Part shown: positions 38,534 to 46,242 of the stretch, in pieces
How the letters are laid out: every line of letters begins with the position of its first letter
Position numbering within the stretch: the first letter of the stretch is position 1
Made by a program: the position numbers and the translations under genes
The notes under the pieces: generated by a model
The model's input: the letters and a program-made list of their open reading frames with translations, nothing else
Databases searched by the model: none
What the model was told of the DNA's origin: nothing
NCBI GenBank assembly: GCA_016709385.1
Contig: JADJMW010000023.1
Span: forward strand, 1-64,000
Length of the DNA stretch: 64,000 nt
From: Candidatus Rubrivivax defluviihabitans
Lineage (GTDB): Bacteria; Pseudomonadota; Gammaproteobacteria; Burkholderiales; Burkholderiaceae_C
Direction: 5' to 3'

Positions 38534-41500
38534 TCAGCCGCACTGCCCCACGTAGCCGCAGGCGGTGCAGAAGTCGCAGCCGTCCTTGTGGATGACGCTG
38601 GCGTTGCCGCATTCCGGGCACGGCTTGCCGGCCAGCAGCGCCGGCGCTTCGCCGTTGCGAGGCGCCTCCAGCACACCCATCTCGCGCAGCGGAAAACCGC
38701 GCTCGTCGAGCACGCCCAGCATGGCGTAGCGGTGGATGATGAGCCGTGCCAGGTAGGCCACCGTCGAAGGCCAGGTCTGCTGGCGCTGCTGCCCGGGCGG
38801 CAGGCCGGGCACGAAGGCCATGAAGTGCCCCAGCGGCTCCGCGTAGTTCAGCAGTTTGCGCAGCTTCATGCCGATCCACGCCGGGTCGATGACGCGCATG
38901 TCCAGCGACAGCAGCCGCGCCAGTCCGTCCAGCGCCCGCGGGTAGTTGCCCGACAGCGCCATCGCGCAGGGCCGCGTGACGCTGGTGCCTTCGGGCCCGG
39001 GCAGGGTGACCTCCTTCAGCGTGACGGTGAAGGCCTCGCCGGTGGCCGGGTTGTCCACGTCCACCGCCCAGGCCAGCGTGCCCGAGGTGTCGGTGTGCGG
39101 CTCGTCGCGGCTGATCAGCGCGTCGACCATGGGCGCGGCCGCGCCAGGCCGCGGCGGCAGGGTACCGATCTGTTCGCAGCGCCAGCGGATCAGCGCCGCG
39201 GTGGCCGCCACCACGCCGGGGAAAAGGCGCCGCTCGCCATGCGGCGGGAAGGGCATCTCGAAAGGCCGTTCCTCGGCCACCGTGGCCAGCGTGTTCAGCT
39301 TCAACTGCAGCCAGGCCGCGTCGTCGCTGCGCATGTCCATCGACAACGTCTTGGCCAAGGCGCCCAGGCCGCGCGGCTGCTCGGCGCCGTTGACCCAGGC
39401 CTCGAAGGCGCGCATGCCGGCCGTGCCGGGCGGACCGTCCTCGCGCGGCACCTCGCCGACGAAGAGCGCGAAGTCGCCGAAGGGGTGCTGCACCATGAAG
39501 GTCCAGGCCGCGTTGCCGCCCGGCAGTTCGGGCCGGCCCGGCCAGCGCAGCGAAGCCAGCACCGGGGCCGGCAGGCGCTCCAGCGCCAGCCGGCGGTTGG
39601 CGGCGGATTCGTTCGGCAGCTTCAGCGGCGCGGGCGGCTGCGGCGTGGTGCTGAGCACGCTGCCGACCACGGCGTTGGGCCGGTAGGTGGCCAGCCCCTT
39701 CAGGCCCAGCGACCAGGCCTGGTGGTACAGGTCCTCGAATTCGGCATAGGGATAGTCGGCCGGCACGTTGACGGTCTTGCTGATCGCGGTGTCGATGAAC
39801 GGCGCCACCGCGGCCACCATCTCGGCGTGGGCCTGCGCACTCATCTCCAGTGCCGTCACGAAGGCCGACGTCAGCGGCGCGTCATCGCCCAACAAGTGCT
39901 TGAACAGGCGCCAGGCGTGGTCCTGCACCGCGTGCTCGGCAAAGCCGCCGTCGGGCAGGCGCTTCTTGCGCGTGTAGGTCCAGCTGAAGGCGGGTTCGAT
40001 GCCGTTGCTGGCGTTGTCGGCAAAGGCCAGGCTGATGGTGCCGGTGGGCGCGATCGACAGCAGGTGCGAATTGCGCAGCCCGTGGGCGCGGATGCGGTCC
40101 TTCAGCGGCTGCGGCAGGCGCGACGCGAAGGTGCTGCCGCTCAGGTACAGGTCGGCGTTGAAGAGCGGGAAGGCGCCGCGCTCGCGCGCCAGGTCCACCG
40201 AGGCGTCGTAGGCGGTGTCGCGCATCAGCGTCGAAATCCGGCGCGCCGTGGCGCGGGCCGGCTCGCTGTCGTAGCGCTGGCCCAGCATCACCAGCGCGTC
40301 GCCCAGCCCGGTGAAGCCCAGGCCCACGCGCCGCTTGGCCGCCGCCTCGGCCTGCTGCTGCGGCAGCGGCCACAGCGTGACGTCGAGCACGTTGTCCAGC
40401 ATGCGCACGGCCGTGCGCACCAGCGCCGCGAAGCCGGCTTCGTCGAAGGACGCGTCGGGCTCGAAAGGCCGCCGCACGAAGCGCGTGAGGTCGATCGAAC
40501 CCAGGCAGCAGCAGCCGTAGGGCGGCAAGGGTTGTTCAGCGCATTGCCCGGTGACCAGGCCATTGAAGACGACGCTGTGCTGGTCGGGTTGGGTCGTGTC
40601 ATAGACCGGATGACGGCCGGCGGGTTCGATGGTGGCGATTCGTGCGCTGAATCGCTGCGACTTGAGCAAACGCTTTCCAGACACCCAGTTCTCGTATTTC
40701 TCGCGCTTGGCAGGCAACAGGAAACCAACCTCGCGCATGAAGACCTCGCGCGACTCGCCGTCGATGATCAGTTCGTGAAGTGGCTGGCAAAGGTAGTCGC
40801 GCCGCTCGCCGTGGCCATCGGGCAAGCGCTTTGCGCCGCCGCTTCGGCGTCGGTGAAGCCGGCAGAAGACGCCGAAGTTGGCCAGCAGCATCTGCACCTC
40901 GGCGAGCAGGGGGCGGTGGACCGAGCTCAGGCGTATCGAGCAGGTCTGGCTGAGACCGGAGACGTTGACCGTGCCGTCGGTCTGGAACAGACCCTGCAGA
41001 TAGCCGCGAACACAATCCTCGTTGCCGCGCCAGACGACTTCGGGCACCTTCAACTTCGTCTCGCGCGTGACGCCGTAGGCCTGGAGCGCACGCGCCAGCA
41101 GTACCGAACGAACGAAGACCATGCTGCGCGACGGCACGGCAACGGGGTGCACGTGATGCTCGCGCACCGTCGCCGACAGTCCCGCGGTCAAGGCGTTGAC
41201 CGCGTCGGCCACCCAGCCTGCAAGAGCGCGCTCTTCGTTCCACAGCGAAAGCACGGCCACTTCCCGACCCTTGCCCCGGTGGGTGAAGTGGCCGTCGCCG
41301 GCCAGCAGCCCCAGCAAGGTGCCGAGCACGCCGCTGCCCTGCTGGCCGAACTGCCCCTTGCCGGACTGCACCCACAGTTCGTCGCCCGCGCGCAATTCGC
41401 TCAGGCGAAGCTTGCCGCGCGCGGTATAGAACTCGTGCCAGGCCGTGGCCTTGATCTCGTAGCCCTCGCGGGTGCCGACGCGAAAGACCTCGGCTTCGCG

Positions 41501-42589
41501 TGCCGTCAGGAAAGCGGGTACGGCCGGCCGTATCTCAGTGCCCCGCGTGCCCGTACCGAGCGTGCGCTGGTCAACCGTGACCTGCAGCGGCACTCCCGCC
41601 GCATGAAGCTCCCCGATAGGCACCAGCCCATGCTGCGTCGCCAGGCGGGTATCGGCGGTGACGCACGGGTTCGTCGCCGCGATCGTCTCGCAATAGGCCA
41701 GGTTGTTGTCGCGGTTGATGGTGTCCAGGAACAGCACGCCGGGCTCGGCGTGGTCGTAGGTGCAGCGCATGATCTGCGTCCACAGTTCGCGCGCCGGCAG
41801 CTTGCGGTAGACCCAGACGCCTTCATGGCCTTCGGCGCCCGGGCGCTGCCAGGCGCCGGCTTCCTTCTGCGCCGGGCCGGGCTCGGCGCGGTGCACCAGT
41901 TCCACGTCGCCGCCGTCGCGCACGGCCTGCATGAAGGCGTCGGTGACGCCGACCGAGATGTTGAAATTCTTCAGGTCGCCGCCGTCCTTGGCGTGGATGA
42001 ATTCCTCGATGTCGGGGTGGTCGCAGCGCAGCACCGCCATCTGTGCGCCGCGGCGCGCGCCGGCCGATTCCACGGTCTCGCAGGAACGGTCGAAGACGCG
42101 CATGTAGCTCACCGGCCCCGAGGCCGAGCTCTGCGTGGCGCCGACCCAGGCCCCACGCGGGCGGATGCGGCTGAAGTCGTAGCCCACGCCGCCGCCGCGG
42201 CGCATGGTCTCGGCGGATTCGGCCAGCGCGGTATAGATGCCGGGGTGGCCGTCCTCCAGCTGCGTGATGCTGTCGCCCACCGGCTGCACGAAGCAGTTGA
42301 TGAGTGTGGCTGCCAGCCCGGTGCCGGCCGCCGACTGGATGCGGCCGGCGGGAATGAAGCCCTGTTCCAGCGCCTGCAGGAAGCGTTCTTCCCAAGGCGT
42401 GCGCTGCTCGGGCGCCTCGGCCTCGGCGAGCGCTCGCGCCACGCGGCGATGCACTTCCAGCGGCGTGGATTCGTCGCCCTTGGCGTACTTTTCCTTCAGC
42501 ACCTCGGCGCTGATGGCTTGGGGCGGCATGCCGGCCGTCCGGTTGGGGGTGGCGGCGGGCGAACGTTCGGGGGTGGTCGGCAGTGTCAC
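38534..42589 (-). CDS. nrdJ: Adenosylcobalamin-dependent ribonucleoside-diphosphate reductase (class II), with intein
   Basis: A 1351-residue reading frame: 977 residues of host protein plus a 374-residue intein after residue 308. The N-extein has KYAKGDESTPLEVHRRVARA, GRIQSAAGTGLAATLINCFV, MRRGGGVGYDFSRIRPRGA and NRDNNLAYCETIAATNP. The C-extein starts CAEQPLPPYGCC, whose cysteine is the thiyl-radical residue of this family, and contains APTGTISLAFADNASNGIEP. Two TSCPD-like domains and a C-terminal zinc-ribbon (CPECGN ... CDFCTACGYVGQCG) with redox cysteines follow. It makes deoxyribonucleotides without oxygen, using vitamin B12. It is the last of three minus-strand genes, 72 bases after the DUF302 gene, which leaves no room for a B12 riboswitch directly upstream. 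Confidence 0.92.
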   Translation of the reverse strand: MTLPTTPERSPAATPNRTAGMPPQAISAEVLKEKYAKGDESTPLEVHRRVARALAEAEAPEQRTPWEERFLQALEQGFIPAGRIQSAAGTGLAATLINCFVQPVGDSITQLEDGHPGIYTALAESAETMRRGGGVGYDFSRIRPRGAWVGATQSSASGPVSYMRVFDRSCETVESAGARRGAQMAVLRCDHPDIEEFIHAKDGGDLKNFNISVGVTDAFMQAVRDGGDVELVHRAEPGPAQKEAGAWQRPGAEGHEGVWVYRKLPARELWTQIMRCTYDHAEPGVLFLDTINRDNNLAYCETIAATNPCVTADTRLATQHGLVPIGELHAAGVPLQVTVDQRTLGTGTRGTEIRPAVPAFLTAREAEVFRVGTREGYEIKATAWHEFYTARGKLRLSELRAGDELWVQSGKGQFGQQGSGVLGTLLGLLAGDGHFTHRGKGREVAVLSLWNEERALAGWVADAVNALTAGLSATVREHHVHPVAVPSRSMVFVRSVLLARALQAYGVTRETKLKVPEVVWRGNEDCVRGYLQGLFQTDGTVNVSGLSQTCSIRLSSVHRPLLAEVQMLLANFGVFCRLHRRRSGGAKRLPDGHGERRDYLCQPLHELIIDGESREVFMREVGFLLPAKREKYENWVSGKRLLKSQRFSARIATIEPAGRHPVYDTTQPDQHSVVFNGLVTGQCAEQPLPPYGCCCLGSIDLTRFVRRPFEPDASFDEAGFAALVRTAVRMLDNVLDVTLWPLPQQQAEAAAKRRVGLGFTGLGDALVMLGQRYDSEPARATARRISTLMRDTAYDASVDLARERGAFPLFNADLYLSGSTFASRLPQPLKDRIRAHGLRNSHLLSIAPTGTISLAFADNASNGIEPAFSWTYTRKKRLPDGGFAEHAVQDHAWRLFKHLLGDDAPLTSAFVTALEMSAQAHAEMVAAVAPFIDTAISKTVNVPADYPYAEFEDLYHQAWSLGLKGLATYRPNAVVGSVLSTTPQPPAPLKLPNESAANRRLALERLPAPVLASLRWPGRPELPGGNAAWTFMVQHPFGDFALFVGEVPREDGPPGTAGMRAFEAWVNGAEQPRGLGALAKTLSMDMRSDDAAWLQLKLNTLATVAEERPFEMPFPPHGERRLFPGVVAATAALIRWRCEQIGTLPPRPGAAAPMVDALISRDEPHTDTSGTLAWAVDVDNPATGEAFTVTLKEVTLPGPEGTSVTRPCAMALSGNYPRALDGLARLLSLDMRVIDPAWIGMKLRKLLNYAEPLGHFMAFVPGLPPGQQRQQTWPSTVAYLARLIIHRYAMLGVLDERGFPLREMGVLEAPRNGEAPALLAGKPCPECGNASVIHKDGCDFCTACGYVGQCG
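40544..41665 (-). other. Intein with LAGLIDADG homing endonuclease inside NrdJ (374 residues)
   Basis: Begins with Cys1 (CVTADTRLATQHGLVPIGEL, splicing block A). Block B is GYEIKATAWHEF (residues 69-79) with the T-x-x-H motif. Endonuclease motifs are LLGLLAGDG (117-125) and LQGLFQTDG (223-231), each with its catalytic Asp. Block F is VYDTTQPDQHSVVFNG (354-369). The end is LVTGQ followed by extein Cys. Most inteins end His-Asn; this one ends Gly-Gln, so Gln must cyclise without the usual helper His, if it splices. Insertion is between NP and CAEQPL, directly before the radical cysteine. Removal restores an uninterrupted NPCAEQP motif, which supports the boundaries. Confidence 0.92.
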
Positions 42590-42661
42590 GTTGTCATTCC
42601 TCAGCCCGGGTGGCTGTCGCGCTGGATCCGGGCTGCAAGCGGTCGATGGGGGCAGCCCTGG

Positions 42662-43051
42662 TCAGGCCTGCAGCCGGTCGCGCACGCGCAGCAGCCGCGC
42701 GCGGGCGTCGGCCGCCACCTCGTGCACCTGCGGCATGGTCGTCAGCTGCGACATCACGTGCGGGTCCAGGAAGCCCACGTCGATGTGGCCGTCTTCCTCC
42801 TGCCGCACCACCACGTTGCACGGCAGCAGCAGGCCGATGTCGGGTTCGGCCGTGATCGCCTTCAGCGCCAGCGGCGGGTTGCAGGCGCCCAGGATGCGGT
42901 AGGGCCGCAGTTCGGCGCCGAGCTTGGCCTTCATGGTGGCCTGCACGTCGATCTCGGTCAGGATGCCGAAGCCTTCGGCTTTCAGCGCCTCGGTGACCTG
43001 CTGCAAGGCGGTGTCGAAGCTGGTGTCGAGACGGGTGTTGAATCCGTACAT
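42662..43051 (-). CDS. DUF302 protein
   Basis: ATG 43051 is chosen because GAGGAA precedes it by six bases; an upstream frame adds 17 residues with no support. The protein (129 residues) reads MYGFNTRLDTSFDTALQQVT, EGFGILTEIDVQATMKAKLG, YRILGACNPPLALKAI and GLLLPCNVVVRQ, the DUF302 pattern with a conserved CNP and LPCN pair. The function of the family is unknown; members often occur with redox, heme or stress proteins. It lies between the UspA-like gene and nrdJ on the same strand. Confidence 0.85.
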   Translation of the reverse strand: MYGFNTRLDTSFDTALQQVTEALKAEGFGILTEIDVQATMKAKLGAELRPYRILGACNPPLALKAITAEPDIGLLLPCNVVVRQEEDGHIDVGFLDPHVMSQLTTMPQVHEVAADARARLLRVRDRLQA

Positions 43052-43202
43052 GGTGGGTTCCTCGAGAAAAATGGGATGGATGGCCAAGCCGGGCGGCGGC
43101 AAGGCCGCGGCGCGAACCCGATCTTCGCACCAACCCGCGCCGGCCCCACCGCCGCCGGTCGCGCAGGGGCGACGCAGGGGCCAGGGAGCCAGGGCGCTGC
43201 GG

Positions 43203-43646
43203 TCAGTGCAGCACCAGCAGCGGCAGCGAACTGCCCGCCAGCACCGCCTTGGTCTGCGACCCGAACAGGAATTCGCCGAAGGCGCCGCGGCCGTGGGTGA
43301 CCATCACGATCATGTCGCAGCCCTGCGACTCGGCCGCGGCGACGATGGCCTTGTCCACGCGTGGCACCTGGGCGTGGTGGCCGGTGAAGGGCACGCCGGC
43401 CTCCTTCGCAAGGCCGGCAAAGCGCTCCAGCAGGCTGCTGGCATGCGCGGCAGTCATGGCGTCGTGCTCCAGCGTTTCCTGGCGGATCAGCGACGGCGGC
43501 CGCCCCGGCGTGGGCGGCGCGGCCACCGGCTCGGCCACGAAGCCGGTGACGCTGGCGCCGAGCTGGCGCGCGAATTCCAGACTGGCGGTCATGGCGCGAT
43601 CGGTCAGGTCGCTGCCGTCGATCGGAACGAGAAGGTGCTTGAACAT
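43203..43646 (-). CDS. Universal stress protein (UspA family)
   Basis: ATG 43646 is preferred because GGAG lies nine bases upstream; the ATG at 43655 abuts that box. The protein (147 residues) opens MFKHLLVPIDGSDLTDRAM and has GVPFTGHHAQVPRVDKAIVA and an ATP-binding end MIVMVTHGRGAFGEFLFGSQ then KAVLAGSSLPLLVLH (G-x2-G-x9-G-S/T). ATP-binding Usp proteins often respond to oxygen limitation, which would suit the oxygen-independent reductase two genes downstream; that link is inference. Confidence 0.88.
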   Translation of the reverse strand: MFKHLLVPIDGSDLTDRAMTASLEFARQLGASVTGFVAEPVAAPPTPGRPPSLIRQETLEHDAMTAAHASSLLERFAGLAKEAGVPFTGHHAQVPRVDKAIVAAAESQGCDMIVMVTHGRGAFGEFLFGSQTKAVLAGSSLPLLVLH

Positions 43647-43851
43647 GGTGTACATCTCCTTCTACGGGCCACTTCCTCCCCGTCGCGGGCCGGCCCATGG
43701 ACCCATGCAATCTAGACAACGCAACCCGCCGGCTCCTTGCGCTGGCGCAAACGGCGGGCAGGCCGGATCGAATTGACCCCGGTCAATGCGCCGCCGGGCG
43801 CCCGCGCCGACCATCGCCTGCCGCCCGGCAAGCCAATCACGGAGACCCATC

Positions 43852-44400
43852 ATGCTCATCCAGCGCATCCACCACGTGGCCTACCGCTGCCGCGACGCCC
43901 GCGAAACCGTGCTCTGGTACCAGCAGCACCTGGGCATGGATTTCGTGCTCGCCATCGCCGAGGACCAGGTGCCCAGCACGCATGCACCCGACCCCTACAT
44001 GCACGTCTTCCTGGACGCTGGCGGCGGCAACGTGCTGGCCTTCTTCGAGATTCCCAACTCGCCGCCGATGGGACGCGACCCGAATACGCCTGAATGGGTG
44101 CAGCACATCGCCTTCAAGGTCGACAGCCTGGCCACGCTGGAAGCGGCCCGGGCGCGGCTGCAGGCCAGCGGCATCGACGTGGTGGGCCCCACCGAGCACA
44201 CCATCTTCAAGTCGATCTACTTCTTCGACCCCAACGGCCACCGGCTGGAACTGGTCGCCGATACCGCCACGCCGGAAATGCAGGCCAAACTGGACGCGGT
44301 GAAGTGGGACATGCTCGACGAGTGGGCGCGCACCAGGCGCGCGCCGCGCCACGCCGCGTGGATGCACGAAAGCGAATTCTCGGGCCGCTCCGACGGCTGA
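43852..44400 (+). CDS. VOC-family (glyoxalase/dioxygenase-like) protein
   Basis: ATG 43852 follows GGAGACC. Two beta-alpha-beta-beta-beta modules: QRIHHVAYRCRDARETVLWY with a first metal His (residues 6-8), YMHVFLDAGGGNVLAFFEI, EWVQHIAFKVDSLATLE with a second His, and YFFDPNGHRLELVADT with a metal Glu, so a full divalent-metal site is likely. There are 182 residues. Family members include glyoxalases, extradiol dioxygenases and epimerases; the specific reaction is unknown. It is 120 bases upstream of the acid-sugar operon on the same strand and may belong with it. Confidence 0.82.
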   Translation: MLIQRIHHVAYRCRDARETVLWYQQHLGMDFVLAIAEDQVPSTHAPDPYMHVFLDAGGGNVLAFFEIPNSPPMGRDPNTPEWVQHIAFKVDSLATLEAARARLQASGIDVVGPTEHTIFKSIYFFDPNGHRLELVADTATPEMQAKLDAVKWDMLDEWARTRRAPRHAAWMHESEFSGRSDG

Positions 44401-44504
44401 AGCGGAGCACGCCGGTGCCGCCGCCACCGTCGCGTGGCGCCTTCGCACCGGCTAAGAGGGGACTCACATGAGGGTTTGACCTGATCTCGAATTTCGACGC
44501 GCGC

Positions 44505-44522
44505 ATTAACGTATGCATTAAT
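44505..44522. promoter_or_regulatory. Near-palindrome at the start of the acid-sugar operon
   Basis: ATTAACGTATGCATTAAT pairs at 14 of 18 positions with its reverse complement, with perfect five-base arms. It overlaps the first start codon (44521) and is much richer in A/T than its surroundings. The GntR regulator is encoded by the next gene but one, so this is a candidate operator. Confidence 0.45.
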
Positions 44523-45558
44523 GAACGCGTTGATGAATGCACAGCCCGCAGGCGTTGACGCTGCAACCAGCGCCGTGGCAGCACCGGCCGGTCCCGTCGC
44601 CGCCCTGGCCGGCGTGGGCTTCATCGGCAGCGGGCTGGTCCGACCCGAATGTGTGCTCACCACCCTGGCCGGCGACATCTACACGGCCGACTGGCGCGGC
44701 GGCGTGGCGCATCTGCGGCCTGACGGCACGCAGGCGCTGTACGCAGGCGCCGCGCCCGACGGCTCGGCGCTCAAGCCCAACGGCATCGCCTTGCTGCGCG
44801 ACGGTGGCTTCCTGCTGGCACACCTGGGCAACGACGAGGGTGGTGTGTTCCGGCTGCAGCGCGACGGGCAGGTCAGGCCGTGGCTGCTGCAGGCGGACGG
44901 CGTCGATCTGCCGCCGACCAACTTCGTGGTCGAGGACACTGCCGGCCGTTTCTGGGTGACGGTCAGCACCCGGCTGAAGCCGCGCGCGCTGGGCTACCGG
45001 CGCAGCTGTAACGACGGCTTCATCGTGCGCGTGGATGCGCGAGGCGCAGCCATCGTCGCCGATGGTCTGGGCTACACGAACGAAGTCGCGGTCCATCCGT
45101 CCGGGCGTTGGCTGTACGTCAACGAGACCTTCGCACGCCGGCTGTCGCGCTTTGCGCTGCATGACGACGGCTCACTCGGCACCAAGCAAGTGATCACCGA
45201 ATTCGGCCCGGGCACCTTCCCGGACGGTCTGGCCTTCGACGAAGAGGGCCAAGCCTGGGTCGTGAGCATCGTCAGCAACCGGCTGATCCGCATCGCACCC
45301 GACGGCACGCCCACCACCTGGCTCGAAGAGGCCGATGCCACGCACCTGGCCTGGGTCGAGGCGGCCTTCGAAGCCGGCACGATGGGCCGCCCGCACCTCG
45401 ACGGCGCACCCAGCCGCAGCCTGCGCAACATCTCCAGCATCGCCTTCGCCGGGCCCGACCGCCGCACCGCCGTGCTCGGCTGCCTGCTCGGCGAGCGCCT
45501 GGCGACGCTGCGACTGCCGGTGGCCGGCGTCGCACCCACGCACTGGCGCTACCCATGA
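44521..45558 (+). CDS. SMP-30/gluconolactonase-family protein
   Basis: A six-bladed beta-propeller lactonase-type protein of 345 residues. Visible are GDIYTADWRGGVAHLRPDG (residues 51-69), ALKPNGIALLRDGGFLLAH, PTNFVVEDTAGRFWVTVST, GLGYTNEVAVHPSGRWLYVN and PGTFPDGLAFDEEGQAWVVS. The N, E and D residues in TNEVAVH and PDGLAFD are those that bind the metal in the family. It probably opens a sugar lactone to the free acid. No clear ribosome site precedes ATG 44521; ATG 44533 is an alternative. It overlaps the GntR gene by four bases. Confidence 0.84.
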   Translation: MNALMNAQPAGVDAATSAVAAPAGPVAALAGVGFIGSGLVRPECVLTTLAGDIYTADWRGGVAHLRPDGTQALYAGAAPDGSALKPNGIALLRDGGFLLAHLGNDEGGVFRLQRDGQVRPWLLQADGVDLPPTNFVVEDTAGRFWVTVSTRLKPRALGYRRSCNDGFIVRVDARGAAIVADGLGYTNEVAVHPSGRWLYVNETFARRLSRFALHDDGSLGTKQVITEFGPGTFPDGLAFDEEGQAWVVSIVSNRLIRIAPDGTPTTWLEEADATHLAWVEAAFEAGTMGRPHLDGAPSRSLRNISSIAFAGPDRRTAVLGCLLGERLATLRLPVAGVAPTHWRYP

Positions 45559-46235
45559 ACGCACCGAAGCGCGCCGCGCCGACCTCGTTGGTGGATGAAG
45601 CCTACGAGCAGATTCGCCGCCGCATCCTCGACAACGCCTGGCCGCCCGGTCACCGCGCGCTCGAGCAGGAAGTGGCGCTGGCGCTGGGCATGAGCCGCAC
45701 GCCGGTGCGCGAAGCGCTGCTGCGCCTGCAGGGCGAAGGCCTGGTCGAGGTGATCCCGCGCCACGGCATGCGCGTGCTGCCGGTGTCGCCGAACGACATG
45801 CGCGAGATCTACCAGATCCTCACCGCGCTCGAATGCATGGCGGCCGAACTGCTGGCGCGGCGCTTGCCCTCGGACAAGGAACTGGAGCCGCTGGTCGCCG
45901 ACACCAAGGCCATGGACAAAGCGCTGAAGGCCGACGACCTGGGCGCCTGGGCCGCGGCCGACGAGCGCTTCCACGCGCACCTGGTCGATCTGGCCGGCAA
46001 CCGCCAGCTGCAGGCCACGGTGCTGAACTACTGGGACCGCGCGCACCGCGCACGCATGTTCACCCTGCGCCTGCGGCCCAAGCCGGTGAGCTCGACCCAG
46101 GAACACATGCTGATGGTGGAACGGCTGCGCGCCGGCGATCCCGAGGGGGCCGCGCGCGTCACGCGAGCGCACCGCGAACGCGCCAACCGGGAGTTGGTGA
46201 CGATCTTCGAACACTTCAAGCTGGCGCAGATGTAA
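45555..46235 (+). CDS. GntR-family regulator with FCD domain
   Basis: Winged helix in residues 14-75 (YEQIRRRILDNAWPPGHRAL, LGMSRTPVREALLRLQGEGL) and an all-helical FCD ligand domain in residues 85-215 (LTALECMAAELLARRLPSDK, DERFHAHLVDLAGNRQL, HRARMFTLRLRP, EHMLMVERLRAGDPEGAARV). The Asp and His residues that bind metal in FCD proteins are present. There are 226 residues. It is encoded inside the catabolic operon (ATGA overlap before, 7 bases after) and probably represses it until a sugar acid binds. Confidence 0.88.
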   Translation: MNAPKRAAPTSLVDEAYEQIRRRILDNAWPPGHRALEQEVALALGMSRTPVREALLRLQGEGLVEVIPRHGMRVLPVSPNDMREIYQILTALECMAAELLARRLPSDKELEPLVADTKAMDKALKADDLGAWAAADERFHAHLVDLAGNRQLQATVLNYWDRAHRARMFTLRLRPKPVSSTQEHMLMVERLRAGDPEGAARVTRAHRERANRELVTIFEHFKLAQM

Positions 46236-46242
46236 GGGCACC

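Noticed and set aside
42590..42661. Cobalamin riboswitch upstream of nrdJ
   Set aside because: Only 72 bases separate nrdJ from the DUF302 gene, too short for the known element, and no B12-box sequence was seen.
38588..43300. Very long open frame (1570 codons) on the plus strand
   Set aside because: It lies opposite nrdJ and has the Arg/Gly/His-rich make-up of an antisense shadow in GC-rich DNA; nrdJ carries all the conserved motifs.
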